Source of the DNA: an uncultured Lachnospiraceae bacterium
Lineage (GTDB): Bacteria; Bacillota; Clostridia; Lachnospirales; Lachnospiraceae
Direction: 5' to 3'
Assembly: GCA_910577655.1 (NCBI GenBank)
Contig: CAJTOW010000009.1
Span: 13,016-57,472 of the forward strand
DNA: 44,457 nucleotides
The position numbers were made by a program, and so were the translations under genes. Below, one piece after another: positions 1-10,000 of the stretch. Each line of letters starts with the position of its first letter. Positions within the stretch are counted from its first letter, which is position 1. The notes beneath the pieces are model-generated. The model saw nothing but the letters and a program-made list of their open reading frames with translations. It was not told the origin of the DNA and did not search any database.

Positions 1-70
1 CCTTCCTCCGCCTTGCAGACTGACAAAATATTCGGCACTGGCAGTCTGATTACTGGCCGGATGGAGAACT

Positions 71-275
71 AGAGCGTGTCTGAAAATTCATTCCCGGCAT
101 CTCCACAAGGGACGCCTTCGGTGTGCACGCCCCACTTCGCGGTATATTTGGGCCAAATTCAGGTTACATAGCCCACTTTGCGTCCTTCATTTGGCCCAAA
201 TCACCACAAGGGACGCCTGCGGTGTCCCACAAAGTGGAACGCACAGCTACCAGAAAGCAATTTCAAACATGCTCT
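71..275. repeat. MITE-like repeat with imperfect terminal inverted repeats
   Basis: The ends AGAGCGTGTCTGAAAATTC (71-89) and the reverse complement of 257-275 (AGAGCATGTTTGAAATTGC) match at 15 of 19 positions, so the block has imperfect terminal inverted repeats. Inside, a 22-base direct repeat (103-124 and 204-225, one mismatch) contains ACAAGGGACGCC, and two short palindromes ATTTGGGCCAAAT and ATTTGGCCCAAAT lie at about 145-157 and 189-201. No convincing protein is encoded. A similar end-like sequence (AGAACATGTCTGGAAACTGC) occurs alone near 17272, after cdsA. This fits a small non-autonomous element, but mobility is inferred only. Confidence 0.4.
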
Positions 276-427
276 GGCAGCATCATTCCGAAATTTCCAG
301 AATATGGGATTTCCGGGCGGACATACCAGAACCGGAGCATACATTTATGCTGGCTGGAAAGTTGTTCATGCATGACATTTTTCTTTTTACGCATACTATC
401 TTTAACAAATGAAAGGAGAGTATGTTT

Positions 428-808
428 ATGAAGAAAATCAGATTATGTGTAGTTGTGTTTCTCATGGCGGCTGCCATGCTGGCCCTGACCGCCTGCAGTG
501 ACAACAATAACAGCTCCACCCAGCAGACCACCACAGCCCAGGAATCTGCCTCAGGGGCAGGAAAACAGGAAAGCTCTGGTTCTTCCGGCGGGACGGGAAG
601 CCAGACAACAACCGGCACCTCCGCAGCGGGCAGTGATACCACAGGCACATCAGGAAGCGGCGGAAACGGATCTTCCGTGGCAGGTACCACGGCTGAGAGC
701 TCCGGCGGTGTGATCAACGGCCTGATCGACGATGTGGAGAAGGGCGTCAATGATATGACTGGGGGAAACAGCAGCGGCACAGCGGCATCTGGAGAAGGAA
801 ATAACTAA
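428..808 (+). CDS. Small Ser/Gly/Thr-rich lipoprotein
   Basis: The product has a lipoprotein signal peptide: Lys-Lys-Ile-Arg, a hydrophobic stretch (VVVFLMAAAMLAL) and the lipobox LTAC, so Cys is the expected lipidated first residue of the mature protein on the outer face of the membrane. The remaining ~100 residues are low complexity (Ser, Gly, Thr, Asn, Gln, Ala), with only a short ordered-looking stretch near the end (VINGLIDDVEKGVNDM). An ATG at 422 is possible, but the AAAGGAG at 411-417 is better spaced from the ATG at 428. The family is not recognised. The tail may act as a flexible wall-spanning linker. A terminator follows directly, so the gene looks monocistronic. Confidence 0.7.
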   Translation: MKKIRLCVVVFLMAAAMLALTACSDNNNSSTQQTTTAQESASGAGKQESSGSSGGTGSQTTTGTSAAGSDTTGTSGSGGNGSSVAGTTAESSGGVINGLIDDVEKGVNDMTGGNSSGTAASGEGNN

Positions 809-814
809 GTGCAG

Positions 815-843
815 AAAGGACTGCCTGGAAGGTGGTCCTTTTT
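815..843 (+). terminator. Intrinsic terminator of the lipoprotein gene
   Basis: AAAGGAC (815-821) pairs with GTCCTTT (835-841), followed by a short T run. It starts seven bases after the stop codon. Confidence 0.65.
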
Positions 844-912
844 GCTATATGGGAAAATGTGTCCAATAAAGTAAAACCAGCGCATCGAGTGCACATAGTC
901 GTCTGAACGGGT

Positions 913-939
913 AACAGTTCAGGGGGGATCTGAACTGTT
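913..939. repeat. Dispersed palindrome, copy 1
   Basis: AACAGTTCAG and CTGAACTGTT form a perfect 10 bp stem around a G-rich loop (GGGGGAT). This is one of five full copies in the window (also near 1021, 6893, 13280 and 19642). A half-site (TCTGAACGGG) lies just upstream. Confidence 0.7.
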
Positions 940-1020
940 GCAGTCTGTCTCTTTACCAGAAAAGAAACAGTTGACCAGTCCTGGGAAGCAGTGTATATTG
1001 AAACTGGTGAGAATATCCTT

Positions 1021-1054
1021 GGCAATAGTTCAGGGAGGGATCTGAACTGTTGCC
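1021..1054. repeat. Dispersed palindrome, copy 2
   Basis: GGCAATAGTTCAG pairs with CTGAACTGTTGCC (13 bp, one T-G wobble) around a G-rich loop. It lies just upstream of the small ORF starting at 1081. Confidence 0.7.
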
Positions 1055-1080
1055 ATCATTACAGCAGGGGAGGGAGCAGG

Positions 1081-1434
1081 ATGGCAGGATGCTGGCTGAG
1101 AAACTACAAAGCAAAGCGGTGGGAGCAACAAAAGGTGACCGCTGGATGGAGACGTTTAAAAGGAAGAAAATATAGTCCGGTAACCAGACGTTTTGCTTCT
1201 GGTACACTGGCTGCGGGAGTAATCCTTGGGTGCTTTCATGGAGCGGGAGCACCGGATTTTTTCAGTACATATGGTCTCCGTCTGGTCTCGAAAGACCGGT
1301 TCTGCCATGTGGAATGGGTCGCCTCCCCGGATCAGGAAGGAAAGAACCAGGAAATCTACGGGATCCGGTTTGACCCGGAGAATCTGGAACTGCAGTTCTA
1401 CCATGAAACAGAAGAAATGATTGCAAAACCCTAA
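1081..1434 (+). CDS. Hypothetical 117-residue protein (doubtful)
   Basis: An ORF of 117 codons begins with ATG at 1081, preceded by GGGGAGGG at 1067-1074. The reading frame is open upstream, but there it runs through the dispersed palindrome, so the later start is preferred. The N-terminal half is basic (Arg, Lys, Trp) with one weakly hydrophobic segment (TLAAGVILGCF). The C-terminal half (YGLRLVSKDRFCHVEW and following) looks more like folded protein. No family is recognised. The purC promoter overlaps the 3' end. It may be a degraded gene rather than a functional one. Confidence 0.3.
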   Translation: MAGCWLRNYKAKRWEQQKVTAGWRRLKGRKYSPVTRRFASGTLAAGVILGCFHGAGAPDFFSTYGLRLVSKDRFCHVEWVASPDQEGKNQEIYGIRFDPENLELQFYHETEEMIAKP

Positions 1435-1449
1435 ACCATGTATTATAAT
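1421..1449 (+). promoter_or_regulatory. Sigma-A type promoter for purC
   Basis: TTGCAA at 1421-1426 and TATAAT at 1444-1449 are separated by exactly 17 bases. Transcription would start near 1456, giving a leader of about 100 bases before purC. I see no purine riboswitch core in this leader, so the usual Firmicute guanine-riboswitch control is not visible here. Confidence 0.7.
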
Positions 1450-1556
1450 TCAGCATGGAACGTGCAGGGATTTATGACTGCCGTGCGTATGCTCCAAAGG
1501 TTTCTATTGTTTCTGTAAACATAAACGATCAATCGCAAAAAGGACAGGTGGATACC

Positions 1557-2267
1557 ATGGAAAAGAAAGAATTACTGTATGAAGGAAAAGCGAAAAAGGT
1601 TTTCAAAACCGAGGATCCGGAGGTTCTGATCGTCTCCTACAAGGATGATGCCACGGCTTTTGACGGCCTAAAGAAAGGCACCATCGTGGGCAAGGGCGCC
1701 ATCAATAACCGCATGACCAACCACATATTCCGTCTCCTGGAGAAGAAGGGGGTACCGACCCATCTGGTGGAGGAGCTGAGTGACCGGGAGACAGCCGTGA
1801 AGAAGGTGGAGATCGTTCCCCTGGAGGTCATCATCCGCAACTATTCGGCAGGAAGCTTTGCCAAGAAGATGGGGATGGAAGAGGGGATCAGGCTGGCATG
1901 TCCGACCCTGGAGTTCAGCTACAAAAATGATGATCTTCACGATCCCTTCATCAACAGCTACTACGCTCTGGCCTTAAAGCTGGCTACCCAGGAGGAGATC
2001 GATACCATCACCAGATATGCGTTCATTGTCAATGAAGTGATGCAGGAATATTTTGGCAGCCTGGGCATTGATCTGATTGACTTTAAGATCGAGTTTGGCC
2101 GTCTGTCTGACGGTACCGTGATCCTGGCTGACGAGGTTTCTCCGGATACCTGCCGTCTGTGGGACAAGGAGACTCATGAGAAGCTGGACAAGGACCGCTT
2201 CCGCCGGGATCTGGGCAATGTGGAGGATGCATACCAGGAGGTATTCCGCCGTCTGGGAATCCAGTAA
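1557..2267 (+). CDS. purC: Phosphoribosylaminoimidazole-succinocarboxamide synthase (SAICAR synthetase)
   Basis: PurC joins aspartate to CAIR using ATP in de novo purine synthesis, in the cytoplasm. The protein starts MEKKELLYEGKAKKVF, the typical PurC N-terminus with the nucleotide-binding GKAKKV region. It carries DDATAFDG and VEIVPLEVIIRNYSAGS near the middle and SPDTCRLWD towards the C-terminus. From the ATG at 1557 it is 236 residues, normal for the bacterial family; the frame stays open upstream to 1455 but that extension is not PurC-like. AGGTGG lies just before the chosen start. It opens the purine run purC-purF-purB-purA and has its own promoter at 1421-1449. Confidence 0.95.
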   Translation: MEKKELLYEGKAKKVFKTEDPEVLIVSYKDDATAFDGLKKGTIVGKGAINNRMTNHIFRLLEKKGVPTHLVEELSDRETAVKKVEIVPLEVIIRNYSAGSFAKKMGMEEGIRLACPTLEFSYKNDDLHDPFINSYYALALKLATQEEIDTITRYAFIVNEVMQEYFGSLGIDLIDFKIEFGRLSDGTVILADEVSPDTCRLWDKETHEKLDKDRFRRDLGNVEDAYQEVFRRLGIQ

Positions 2268-2449
2268 CCGGTTTCCGGGAAGGACCTGGGGTACCGACTG
2301 GCCAGGAGAGCGGTCAGGCAGATATTCTGGCGGCTAAAGGGCAGTCAGGCGGCCCCCTGGATAAGCCAGAGGGCAGTCAGGCGGACAGTCCAGACTGGCC
2401 CGGTTTGCAGCAGTCCTTCTACAGTTTGGAAAGAAAGGAATCAGCACGG

Positions 2450-3901
2450 ATGAACGAGGAGATGGAGCTGTCAGCTATGGAGGAGCCAGAGAAGCTGCAT
2501 GAGGAATGCGGCGTCTTTGGCATGTATGATCTGGATGGGGGCGATGTGGCCTCCACCATCTATTACGGTCTGTTCGCCTTACAGCACCGGGGACAGGAGA
2601 GCTGCGGTATCGCGGTCAGTGACACGAAAGGCCCCAGGCCCAGGGTCAGTACATACAAAGGAATGGGGCTCTGCAATGAAGTATTTACGCCAGAGATCCT
2701 GGAAGGACTTGGGGGAGATATCGGTGTGGGACATGTACGCTATTCTACAGCCGGAAGCAGCAGCCGGGAGAACGCCCAGCCCCTGGTGCTTAACTATGTA
2801 AAAGGAACCCTTGCCATGGCCCACAATGGAAACCTGGTCAACGCCCCGGCCCTGCGCCGGGAGCTGGAGTATTCCGGCGCGATCTTCCAGACTACTATAG
2901 ATTCGGAGGTCATTGCCTACCATATCGCAAGGGAGCGGGTTCATACACCCACGGTCCAGGCGGCAGTGGCCCAGGCCATGCGAAAGCTGAAGGGAGCATA
3001 TGCCCTGGTGATCGCCAGTCCCCGGAAGCTGATCGGCGCCCGGGATCCCTTTGGCTTCAAGCCTTTGTGTATCGGGAAGAAGGATCATGCCTATGTGCTG
3101 GTCTCTGAAAGCTGTGCCCTGGATACCATCGGTGCCGAGTTTGTCCGGGATGTGGAGCCTGGGGAGATCGTGACCATAACAAAGGACGGGATCTCCTCGG
3201 ACAGGAGCATGTGCCTGCCGGATAAGACCAGACAGGCCAGATGTGTCTTTGAATATATCTATTTTGCAAGGCCGGACAGTGTCTTTGACGGGGTCAGCGT
3301 CTACCATTCCCGGATCTATGCAGGACGCTGTCTGGCCCTGGATTCGCCGGTAGAGGCGGATCTGGTAGTGGGCGTGCCGGAGTCGGGTAATGCAGCCGCC
3401 CTGGGGTATTCCATGGAATCAGGGATCCCTTATGGAACGGCATTTGTGAAGAACTCTTATGTAGGCCGTACCTTTATTAAGCCCAAACAGAGCAACCGAG
3501 TCTCCGCGGTCAGGGTCAAGCTTAATGTGCTGAAGGAAGCGGTTGCAGGCAAACGGGTGATCATGATTGATGATTCCATCGTCCGGGGCACCACCAGCCA
3601 CCAGATCGTCCGGATGCTGCGGGATGCCGGAGCGAAGGAGGTCCATGTGATGGTTAGCTCTCCGCCATTCCTTCATCCCTGCTACTTTGGGACGGATATC
3701 CCTTCCAGGGAGCAGCTTATCGCCCATGGGAAAACCCTGGAGGAGATCACCAGACTCATCGGCGCGGACAGTCTGTCCTATCTGAGGATGGAACGGCTGT
3801 CTGAGATGGCAGGAGGGCTTCCCATCTGTACGGCCTGTTTCAGCGGGGATTATCCCATAGCCCCGCCGGTGGAGGATATCCGCGGTGAATATGCGGAGTA
3901 G
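2450..3901 (+). CDS. purF: Amidophosphoribosyltransferase
   Basis: PurF catalyses the committed step of purine synthesis, making phosphoribosylamine from PRPP with ammonia from glutamine. The N-terminal glutaminase domain has EECGVFG, whose Cys (residue 20 from this start) is the nucleophile once the propeptide is removed. The C-terminal PRTase domain has the PRPP loop VIMIDDSIVRGTTS. Cysteines in RCVFEYIYFARPDS, HPCYFGTD and ICTACFSGDYP match the Fe-S-ligating pattern of the Bacillus-type enzyme. The ATG at 2450, preceded by AAAGGAA, gives 483 residues with a 19-residue propeptide, longer than the 11 residues of B. subtilis. The frame is open to 2405, and the purC-purF gap contains short GGGCAGTCAGGCGG repeats. 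Confidence 0.95.
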   Translation: MNEEMELSAMEEPEKLHEECGVFGMYDLDGGDVASTIYYGLFALQHRGQESCGIAVSDTKGPRPRVSTYKGMGLCNEVFTPEILEGLGGDIGVGHVRYSTAGSSSRENAQPLVLNYVKGTLAMAHNGNLVNAPALRRELEYSGAIFQTTIDSEVIAYHIARERVHTPTVQAAVAQAMRKLKGAYALVIASPRKLIGARDPFGFKPLCIGKKDHAYVLVSESCALDTIGAEFVRDVEPGEIVTITKDGISSDRSMCLPDKTRQARCVFEYIYFARPDSVFDGVSVYHSRIYAGRCLALDSPVEADLVVGVPESGNAAALGYSMESGIPYGTAFVKNSYVGRTFIKPKQSNRVSAVRVKLNVLKEAVAGKRVIMIDDSIVRGTTSHQIVRMLRDAGAKEVHVMVSSPPFLHPCYFGTDIPSREQLIAHGKTLEEITRLIGADSLSYLRMERLSEMAGGLPICTACFSGDYPIAPPVEDIRGEYAE

Positions 3902-3980
3902 AAAGAGACGTATTCTGGCCGGCTGTGAAGTGGGCAGGCCCTGTTTTGGCTGGTATAACACAAATTAGTGGAGGTAGGTT

Positions 3981-5411
3981 ATGTACGATAAGTATCAGAG
4001 TCCCCTGTCTGAGCGGTATGCCAGCAGGGAAATGCAGTATATCTTTTCCCCGGATAAGAAGTTTAAGACCTGGCGGAAATTGTGGATTGCCCTGGCAGAG
4101 ACAGAGATGGAACTGGGGCTGCCTGTCACCCAGGAGCAGATTGATGAGCTGAAAGCCAGTGCAGAGGACATCAATTATGAGGTGGCCAGGGAGCGGGAGC
4201 GCCTGGTACGTCATGACGTCATGTCCCATGTCTATGCTTACGGCCAGCAGTGTCCCAGGGCCAGAGGTATCATTCATCTGGGAGCTACCTCCTGCTATGT
4301 GGGAGACAATACCGATATCATCCTGATGACCGAGGGGCTGCGCCTGGTCAGGAGGAAGCTGATCAATGTTATGGCAGAACTGGCCAGATTCGCAGACAGC
4401 TATAAGAACCAGCCCACCCTGGCATTTACCCATTTCCAGCCGGCGCAGCCAACCACCGTAGGAAAGCGGGCCACCCTGTGGCTGCAGGAGCTGTGTCTGG
4501 ATCTGGAAGATCTGGATCATGTCCTGGGTTCCATGAAGCTGCTGGGATCCAAGGGGACTACCGGCACCCAGGCCAGTTTTCTGGAACTGTTTGAGGGAGA
4601 CCATGACAAATGCCGCCGTGCGGATCAGATGATCGCAGAAAAGATGGGTTTTGAGGGCTGTTATCCGGTATCAGGACAGACCTACTCCCGCAAGGTGGAT
4701 ACAAGGGTGCTGAATGTGCTGGCAGGGATCGCCCAGAGCGCCCATAAATTCTCCAATGATATCCGGCTGCTCCAGCACTTAAAGGAGATCGAGGAGCCCT
4801 TTGAGAAGAACCAGATCGGTTCCTCGGCCATGGCTTACAAGCGGAATCCCATGCGCAGTGAGCGGATTGCCTCCTTATCCAACTATGTGATGAGCGATGT
4901 GATTAATCCTATGCTGGTGGCAAGCACCCAGTGGTTCGAGAGGACACTGGATGATTCGGCCAACAAGCGTCTGAGTATTCCCGAAGGCTTTCTGGCGGTG
5001 GACGGGATCCTGGATCTGTACCTTAATGTGGTGGATGGCCTGGTGGTGTATCCAAAGGTCATTGAGAAGCATTTCATGGCAGAGCTGCCCTTCATGGCTA
5101 CGGAGAATATCCTGATGGATGCGGTAAAGGCAGGAGGAGACCGGCAGGAGCTTCATGAGAAGATACGCCAGCTGTCCATGGAAGCCGGCCGGAATGTGAA
5201 GGAGAAGGGGCTGGAGAACAATCTTCTGGAGCTGATCGCCCAGGATCCGGCCTTCGGCCTGAGTCTGGAAGAGCTGGAGAGGACTATGGAACCGGCCAGA
5301 TACGTGGGCCGTGCGCCCCAACAGGTGGATGAGTTCCTGACGGAAGTGGTGAATCCGGTGCTGGCAGCCAACCGGGAGATCCTTGGAATGAAGGCAGATA
5401 TTACTGTGTAA
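3981..5411 (+). CDS. purB: Adenylosuccinate lyase
   Basis: PurB cleaves fumarate from both SAICAR and adenylosuccinate, so it acts twice in AMP synthesis. The 476-residue protein shows the fumarase/aspartase superfamily signature SSAMAYKRNPMRSER, including the mobile catalytic-Ser loop region, and HLGATSCYVGDNTD and THFQPAQPTT as substrate-binding segments. It resembles the longer lyase subgroup (about 470-480 residues) rather than the ~430-residue B. subtilis type. GGAGGT sits just before the ATG. It lies 79 bases after purF and 75 bases before purA, consistent with co-transcription. Confidence 0.95.
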   Translation: MYDKYQSPLSERYASREMQYIFSPDKKFKTWRKLWIALAETEMELGLPVTQEQIDELKASAEDINYEVARERERLVRHDVMSHVYAYGQQCPRARGIIHLGATSCYVGDNTDIILMTEGLRLVRRKLINVMAELARFADSYKNQPTLAFTHFQPAQPTTVGKRATLWLQELCLDLEDLDHVLGSMKLLGSKGTTGTQASFLELFEGDHDKCRRADQMIAEKMGFEGCYPVSGQTYSRKVDTRVLNVLAGIAQSAHKFSNDIRLLQHLKEIEEPFEKNQIGSSAMAYKRNPMRSERIASLSNYVMSDVINPMLVASTQWFERTLDDSANKRLSIPEGFLAVDGILDLYLNVVDGLVVYPKVIEKHFMAELPFMATENILMDAVKAGGDRQELHEKIRQLSMEAGRNVKEKGLENNLLELIAQDPAFGLSLEELERTMEPARYVGRAPQQVDEFLTEVVNPVLAANREILGMKADITV

Positions 5412-5486
5412 GTTCCGGCGTCAAAGGCGGTTTGAAATCGGGGAGGCCAAGTGCGCCCACCATACAAAAAGCAAAGGAGACGGGTT

Positions 5487-6776
5487 ATGTCAAAGGCAGA
5501 TGTGGTAATAGGTTGTTTCTACGGTGATGAAGGAAAGGGGAAGGTGATCGATTATCTTGCATCAGATGCAGATATTGCGGTGCGCGCCACAGGCGGTGAC
5601 AATGCGGGGCACACCATCAGGGTGGACGGTGTCAAATACGCTATGCACCTGATCCCGTCCGGGATTCTGTCCGGGCACACCATTGGCATAGTCGGCAATG
5701 GGGTGGTGCTGAATCCGGAGGTGCTTCTGGAGGAGATCGACAACCTGACAGAGCATGGGTATGATGTGGAGCACTATTTAAAGATCAGTGATAAGGCCCA
5801 TGTGATTCTCCCCTATCACAGAATGCTGGATGTGGCTCTGGAAAAAGTCAGAAAATCCAGGATCGGCACCACCGGCAAGGGGATCGGTCCCGCCTACTGT
5901 GACAAATTTGAGCGCAGCGGCCTGCGGATGGAAGATCTCTGTTCCGATTCCTTAAAGGAGAAGTTAGAGGAGCTGGTGGCTTCCAGAAAAGCTCTTTTGA
6001 AATTCTATGATCCCGAGAACAGGGAGATCGATGCTTTACTGGATTTTGAGACCATATACCAGGCTTACAGCGGATATGCCAGGAAGCTGCGGCCCTATGT
6101 ATGCGATACCGTCACGCTGCTCCACAAAGCCCTGGAGCAGGATAAGAAGGTGATCGTGGAGGGGGCCCAGGCGACTCTGCTGGATATTGACTTTGGCTCC
6201 TATCCCTATGTGACATCTTCCAATCCAACCATCGGCGGGATCCTGACCGGTACCGGCCTCAGCGCCTCAGATATCGGCAATGTCTACGGCATCATCAAGG
6301 CCTACTCCAGCCGGGTAGGAGAGGGGCCCTATGTGACAGAGCTTCTGGATGAGACCGGAGACCGGATCCGGGAGCTGGGACATGAGTATGGCACCACCAC
6401 CGGGAGACCCAGACGGTGCGGCTGGCTGGATCTGGTCACCTTAAAGTACGCCAAGCGGGTCAATGGTCTGACAGCCCTTTCCGTCAACCATCTGGATACC
6501 ATTGGAAAATTCGACAAGATCCAGGTCTGTGTAGGATATGACTGCGACGGGACTGTGACAGAGGATTTCTCTACCAACCTGGAATTCTTAAACAGGGCAA
6601 AGCCGGTTTACCGGGAATTCGACGGGAACTTCGGGGATATCTCCCATTGCGGATCCTTTGAGGAGCTTCCGGAGAATGCCAGGGCCTATATCGGATTCAT
6701 CGAGGAATATATCGGGATTCCTGTCAAGTTCATCGGGACGGGTGCAGAGCGGGAGGAAATGCTGGTAAGAGAGTAA
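5487..6776 (+). CDS. purA: Adenylosuccinate synthetase
   Basis: PurA condenses IMP with aspartate using GTP, the first committed step to AMP. The GTP-binding loop is FYGDEGKGK near the N-terminus, where many bacteria have WGDEGKGK, followed by GGDNAGHT. Further motifs are GTTGKGIGPAYCDK, EGAQATLLDIDFGSYPYVT and TTTGRPRRCGWLD. From the ATG at 5487 the protein has 429 residues, standard for the family. AAAGGAG lies seven bases upstream; the longer in-frame start at 5451 adds a non-conserved tail. It is followed by a long hairpin repeat at 6809-6868 that probably ends the purine transcript. Confidence 0.95.
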   Translation: MSKADVVIGCFYGDEGKGKVIDYLASDADIAVRATGGDNAGHTIRVDGVKYAMHLIPSGILSGHTIGIVGNGVVLNPEVLLEEIDNLTEHGYDVEHYLKISDKAHVILPYHRMLDVALEKVRKSRIGTTGKGIGPAYCDKFERSGLRMEDLCSDSLKEKLEELVASRKALLKFYDPENREIDALLDFETIYQAYSGYARKLRPYVCDTVTLLHKALEQDKKVIVEGAQATLLDIDFGSYPYVTSSNPTIGGILTGTGLSASDIGNVYGIIKAYSSRVGEGPYVTELLDETGDRIRELGHEYGTTTGRPRRCGWLDLVTLKYAKRVNGLTALSVNHLDTIGKFDKIQVCVGYDCDGTVTEDFSTNLEFLNRAKPVYREFDGNFGDISHCGSFEELPENARAYIGFIEEYIGIPVKFIGTGAEREEMLVRE

Positions 6777-6795
6777 GCTTCAGGTACCAGCCCTT

Positions 6796-6883
6796 TCCGC
6801 CCGATGTGAAAAACTGGACAAAAACAGTCTTACAAGCCAGCTTGAGGTCTGTTTTTGTCCAGTTTTTTGTCTCTTGAACTGTA
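6796..6883. repeat. Long hairpin repeat, copy 1 (also a likely purA terminator)
   Basis: A 19 bp perfect stem is formed by 6809-6827 and 6849-6867 (ACTGGACAAAAACAG with its complement), with an inner CAAGC/GCTTG stem and a T run at the end. The unit begins CCGCCCGATGTG and ends TGAACTGTAA. It is nearly identical to 10754-10842, so it is a repeat as well as a terminator-like structure. The dispersed palindrome copy 3 follows after about ten bases. Confidence 0.8.
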
Positions 6884-6892
6884 ATTTCTGAG

Positions 6893-6923
6893 GTAACAGT
6901 TCAGGGGATATCTGAACTGTTAC
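6893..6923. repeat. Dispersed palindrome, copy 3
   Basis: GTAACAGTTCAG (6893-6904) and CTGAACTGTTAC (6912-6923) form a perfect 12 bp stem around GGGATAT. Confidence 0.75.
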
Positions 6924-6963
6924 GCTCTGAGGCTCTGTCCACATATTTCGACCCTCAAATATA

Positions 6964-6992
6964 TTGAATATCAAAACATTCTGTGCTATTAT
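6964..6992 (+). promoter_or_regulatory. Promoter of the adenylation/condensation gene
   Basis: TTGAAT at 6964-6969 and TATTAT at 6987-6992 have a 17-base spacer, and TGC directly precedes the -10 hexamer (extended -10). The start codon at 7033 lies about 35 bases from the expected transcription start. Confidence 0.65.
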
Positions 6993-7032
6993 CTCAATGT
7001 AAAATAACAGAAATTTCCAAAAAGGAGACATT

Positions 7033-10000
7033 ATGATTACATTTGAAAATACAAAGACAATCCGGGATCTGGTGCAGCGTGCGGGGCAGGAGCATGGGGA
7101 GCAGGTGTTTCTGCGTTATGAAGAGGCGGAAGTAGTTTATGATGTGACTTATAAGACCTTTGCACAGGAGTGTGCGGCCATAGCGGCCTGGACCAATGCC
7201 CAGGATAAGCGGCTGGGGCACAAGATCAAGGTGGGGCTTATGGGAAGCAGCAGCCACCATTATCTGGCGGTGATGCTGGGAGTCATGAGCAATGGCAATG
7301 TAGCCATACCTCTGGATATCCAGCTGAATCTGGAGACCTTCAGCGACTGTCTGAACCGTTCTGACGTGGATATCCTGTTCTATGACTGGGATCACAAGGC
7401 CCTGGTGGATGGGATCCGGGACAAATGTCCGGGTGTGAAGGCCTGCTATTCCCTCCAGCACGGAAAGCATGTACCCTGCTCGGACAATATTCTGAAAGAG
7501 TATATGGGGCAGAGCGGGACGGCGAAGGTATCGGAGGAGGACTGCGCCATGATCCTCTTCACATCCGGGACCACCGGCCGGGGCAAGGGCGTCATGCTCT
7601 CCAACAGGAATCTGATTGACAATACCTTCTGTACCACAGATCTGGAGCACCCGGAAAAGGAGGTCTACCTTAACGTGCTGCCCATTCACCATGTCTTCTG
7701 TATCAACGGAGACGTGCTGATCGTCATGCGCTACGGCAGCACCCTGTGCCTGAACCGGGATATGGCCAAGCTGGCTGCCCATATCCAGCTGTTCCAGCCT
7801 TCGGTAATCCGGATGGTGCCCATGATCGCCAAGACCCTGTACAACCGGATCGCCATCATGGCCCGCCAGAACCGTGCCCGTTCCATGAATGAGATACGCA
7901 GGGAGGTTCTGGGCAATCATCTTCACAAGATTATCAGCGGCGGCGGTTATCTGGCTCCGGAGCTGGCAGCCAGCTACAACCAGATCGGTATCTCTATCGC
8001 CCAGGGCTATGGGATGTCGGAGTGTTCACCAAAGATCTCTGCCCCGGACTGGTCAAGACCTGACAAGGTGGCCTCTGTGGGCAAGGTCGTGGACCGCTGC
8101 CAGGTGCGGATCGTGGACGGCGAGATCCAGGTGAAGAGTCCGTCGGTGATGATGGGGTATTACAAGGAGCCGGACAAGACTGCCGAGGTGATGACCGAGG
8201 ACGGATGGCTGTGTACCGGAGATATCGGGTATGTGGATGAGGAGAATTTCCTCTACCTGACCGGAAGGAAGAAGAACCTGATCATTTTAAGCAACGGGGA
8301 AAATGTGGCGCCGGAGCAGATCGAGAATCTCTTTGTGGATGACCGGGTTATCGAGGATATTCTGGTGTTCGGTGAGGACGATATGATCACGGCAGAGGTC
8401 TACCCCAATTTCAAATACATAGAGGTGGCCGGGATCACGGACGTGGAAAGCGTCATTTCCGAGATCATCAAGAAGCATAACCAGGATCTGCCTACCTACA
8501 AACGGATCCTGAAATTCCGCATCCGTGAGACACCATTTGCCAAGACCTCCTCCAAGAAGATTATCCGCAACCAGTACTTTACCCAGAAGCAGGCGGAGAA
8601 GGAGCAGTTGGGAAGTGCCCGCCGTCCGGAGACAGACCTTCAGAAAGCCATCTACGAATGTGTGGAGACGGTTCTGGGGCATCAGCGTTTTGGTGTTGAC
8701 ACGGATCTGTATGAGGCGGGACTGGATTCTCTGGGAAGTGTGATGCTGCTTTCGGATCTTTATGACCGTCTGGGCGTGTCCATGACCCTGGCAGATCTTA
8801 TGAGCAATGGGAGCGTGCTGAAGCTGGAGGAATTTCTTAAGAAGGAGCAGGGACGGCCTGCGGTAGACTATACGGCCCGTGACGTGTATCCCCTGACCAA
8901 CCTGCAATTGTATTTTGCCTATGTGATGCGGGGCAATACTACGGCCAATCTGCCCTTCCTCTTTAAGCTGGATCCCCAGGTGGATTTAGACAGACTTAAA
9001 AAGGCAGTGGAGGATGTATTTGACGTACATCCGGAGCTGAAAACCATCATTCAGATGGGAGAGAAGGGCTTTGCCAATTTCCGCAACGATGAGAGGCGGA
9101 TGGAAGTTCCCATTGAACATCTCAGCGATGCCTTGTGGGAGGAGAGGCGGGAGCAGCTTCTGGTGCCCTACATGTACACCCAGGGTGAGGCTTTAAGTCA
9201 CACGGCCATTTATGTGACGGATTCTGCAAACTATTTCTTCTTTGACCTGGCCCATATCATGGGAGATGGTATGACCATGAATGTGCTGTTTGGGGATATC
9301 AATGCCCTTTATAGGGGCCAGAAGCTTGCGGTGGAGAGCTACACCTTCTATGAGTACATTCTGGACGAGAAGGACCGGGATGCCAGAGGGCTCCGGGCGG
9401 AGAATGAGAAGTATTTCGGTGAGCTGATGAAGGATTTCCGGATCCGCAAGAGTATCCTGAACCGGAAGGATTACCATGATCTGGAAAAAGGGGAGAATGC
9501 TGCCTTAAAGGAGCGTTTCGCGTCCCTGAACCGCCGGAAGATTGTGGCTTTCTGTAAAAAGTACGGGGTATCGGAAAATGTCCTCTTCCTGACAGCCTTC
9601 AACTACTGCATCGGGATCTTCAGCAATGAGAAGGACACTGTAAGCAGCAGCATCCACAGCGGAAGAACCGACAGCCGCTGGAACCGGGTAGCCGGACCAT
9701 TGTTCCTGACATATTTCTTCCGATACACCAATGTGCCCCATGAGACAGTGCCCCAGCTTCTTCAGAAGTCGGGCAGGCAGATCATGGACACTATGCGCTG
9801 CTACATTTCCAATCTCCATGCAGATGAGATGTTCTTCCAGTATCAGGGAGATATCCTGAATATTGATGAGATCGGCGGTTTCCCGGCAGAGCGGATGCAC
9901 ATCCAGCTGGATTCCCTGCCCTTCCATCTGCAGGTCATGTCCGACAAAGCCGGATACTATTATGAGCTCCGTTACTGGGCAAACCGGTTTGACGGCAAGC

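Noticed and set aside
283..780. Long minus-strand ORF over the lipoprotein gene (165 codons)
   Set aside because: It is the antisense of a low-complexity coding region. It has no ribosome binding site and a Pro/Val-rich composition produced by the repetitive sense codons.
1450..1556. Purine riboswitch in the purC leader
   Set aside because: The conserved junction and loop sequences of the guanine/adenine riboswitch are not visible in the roughly 100-base leader.
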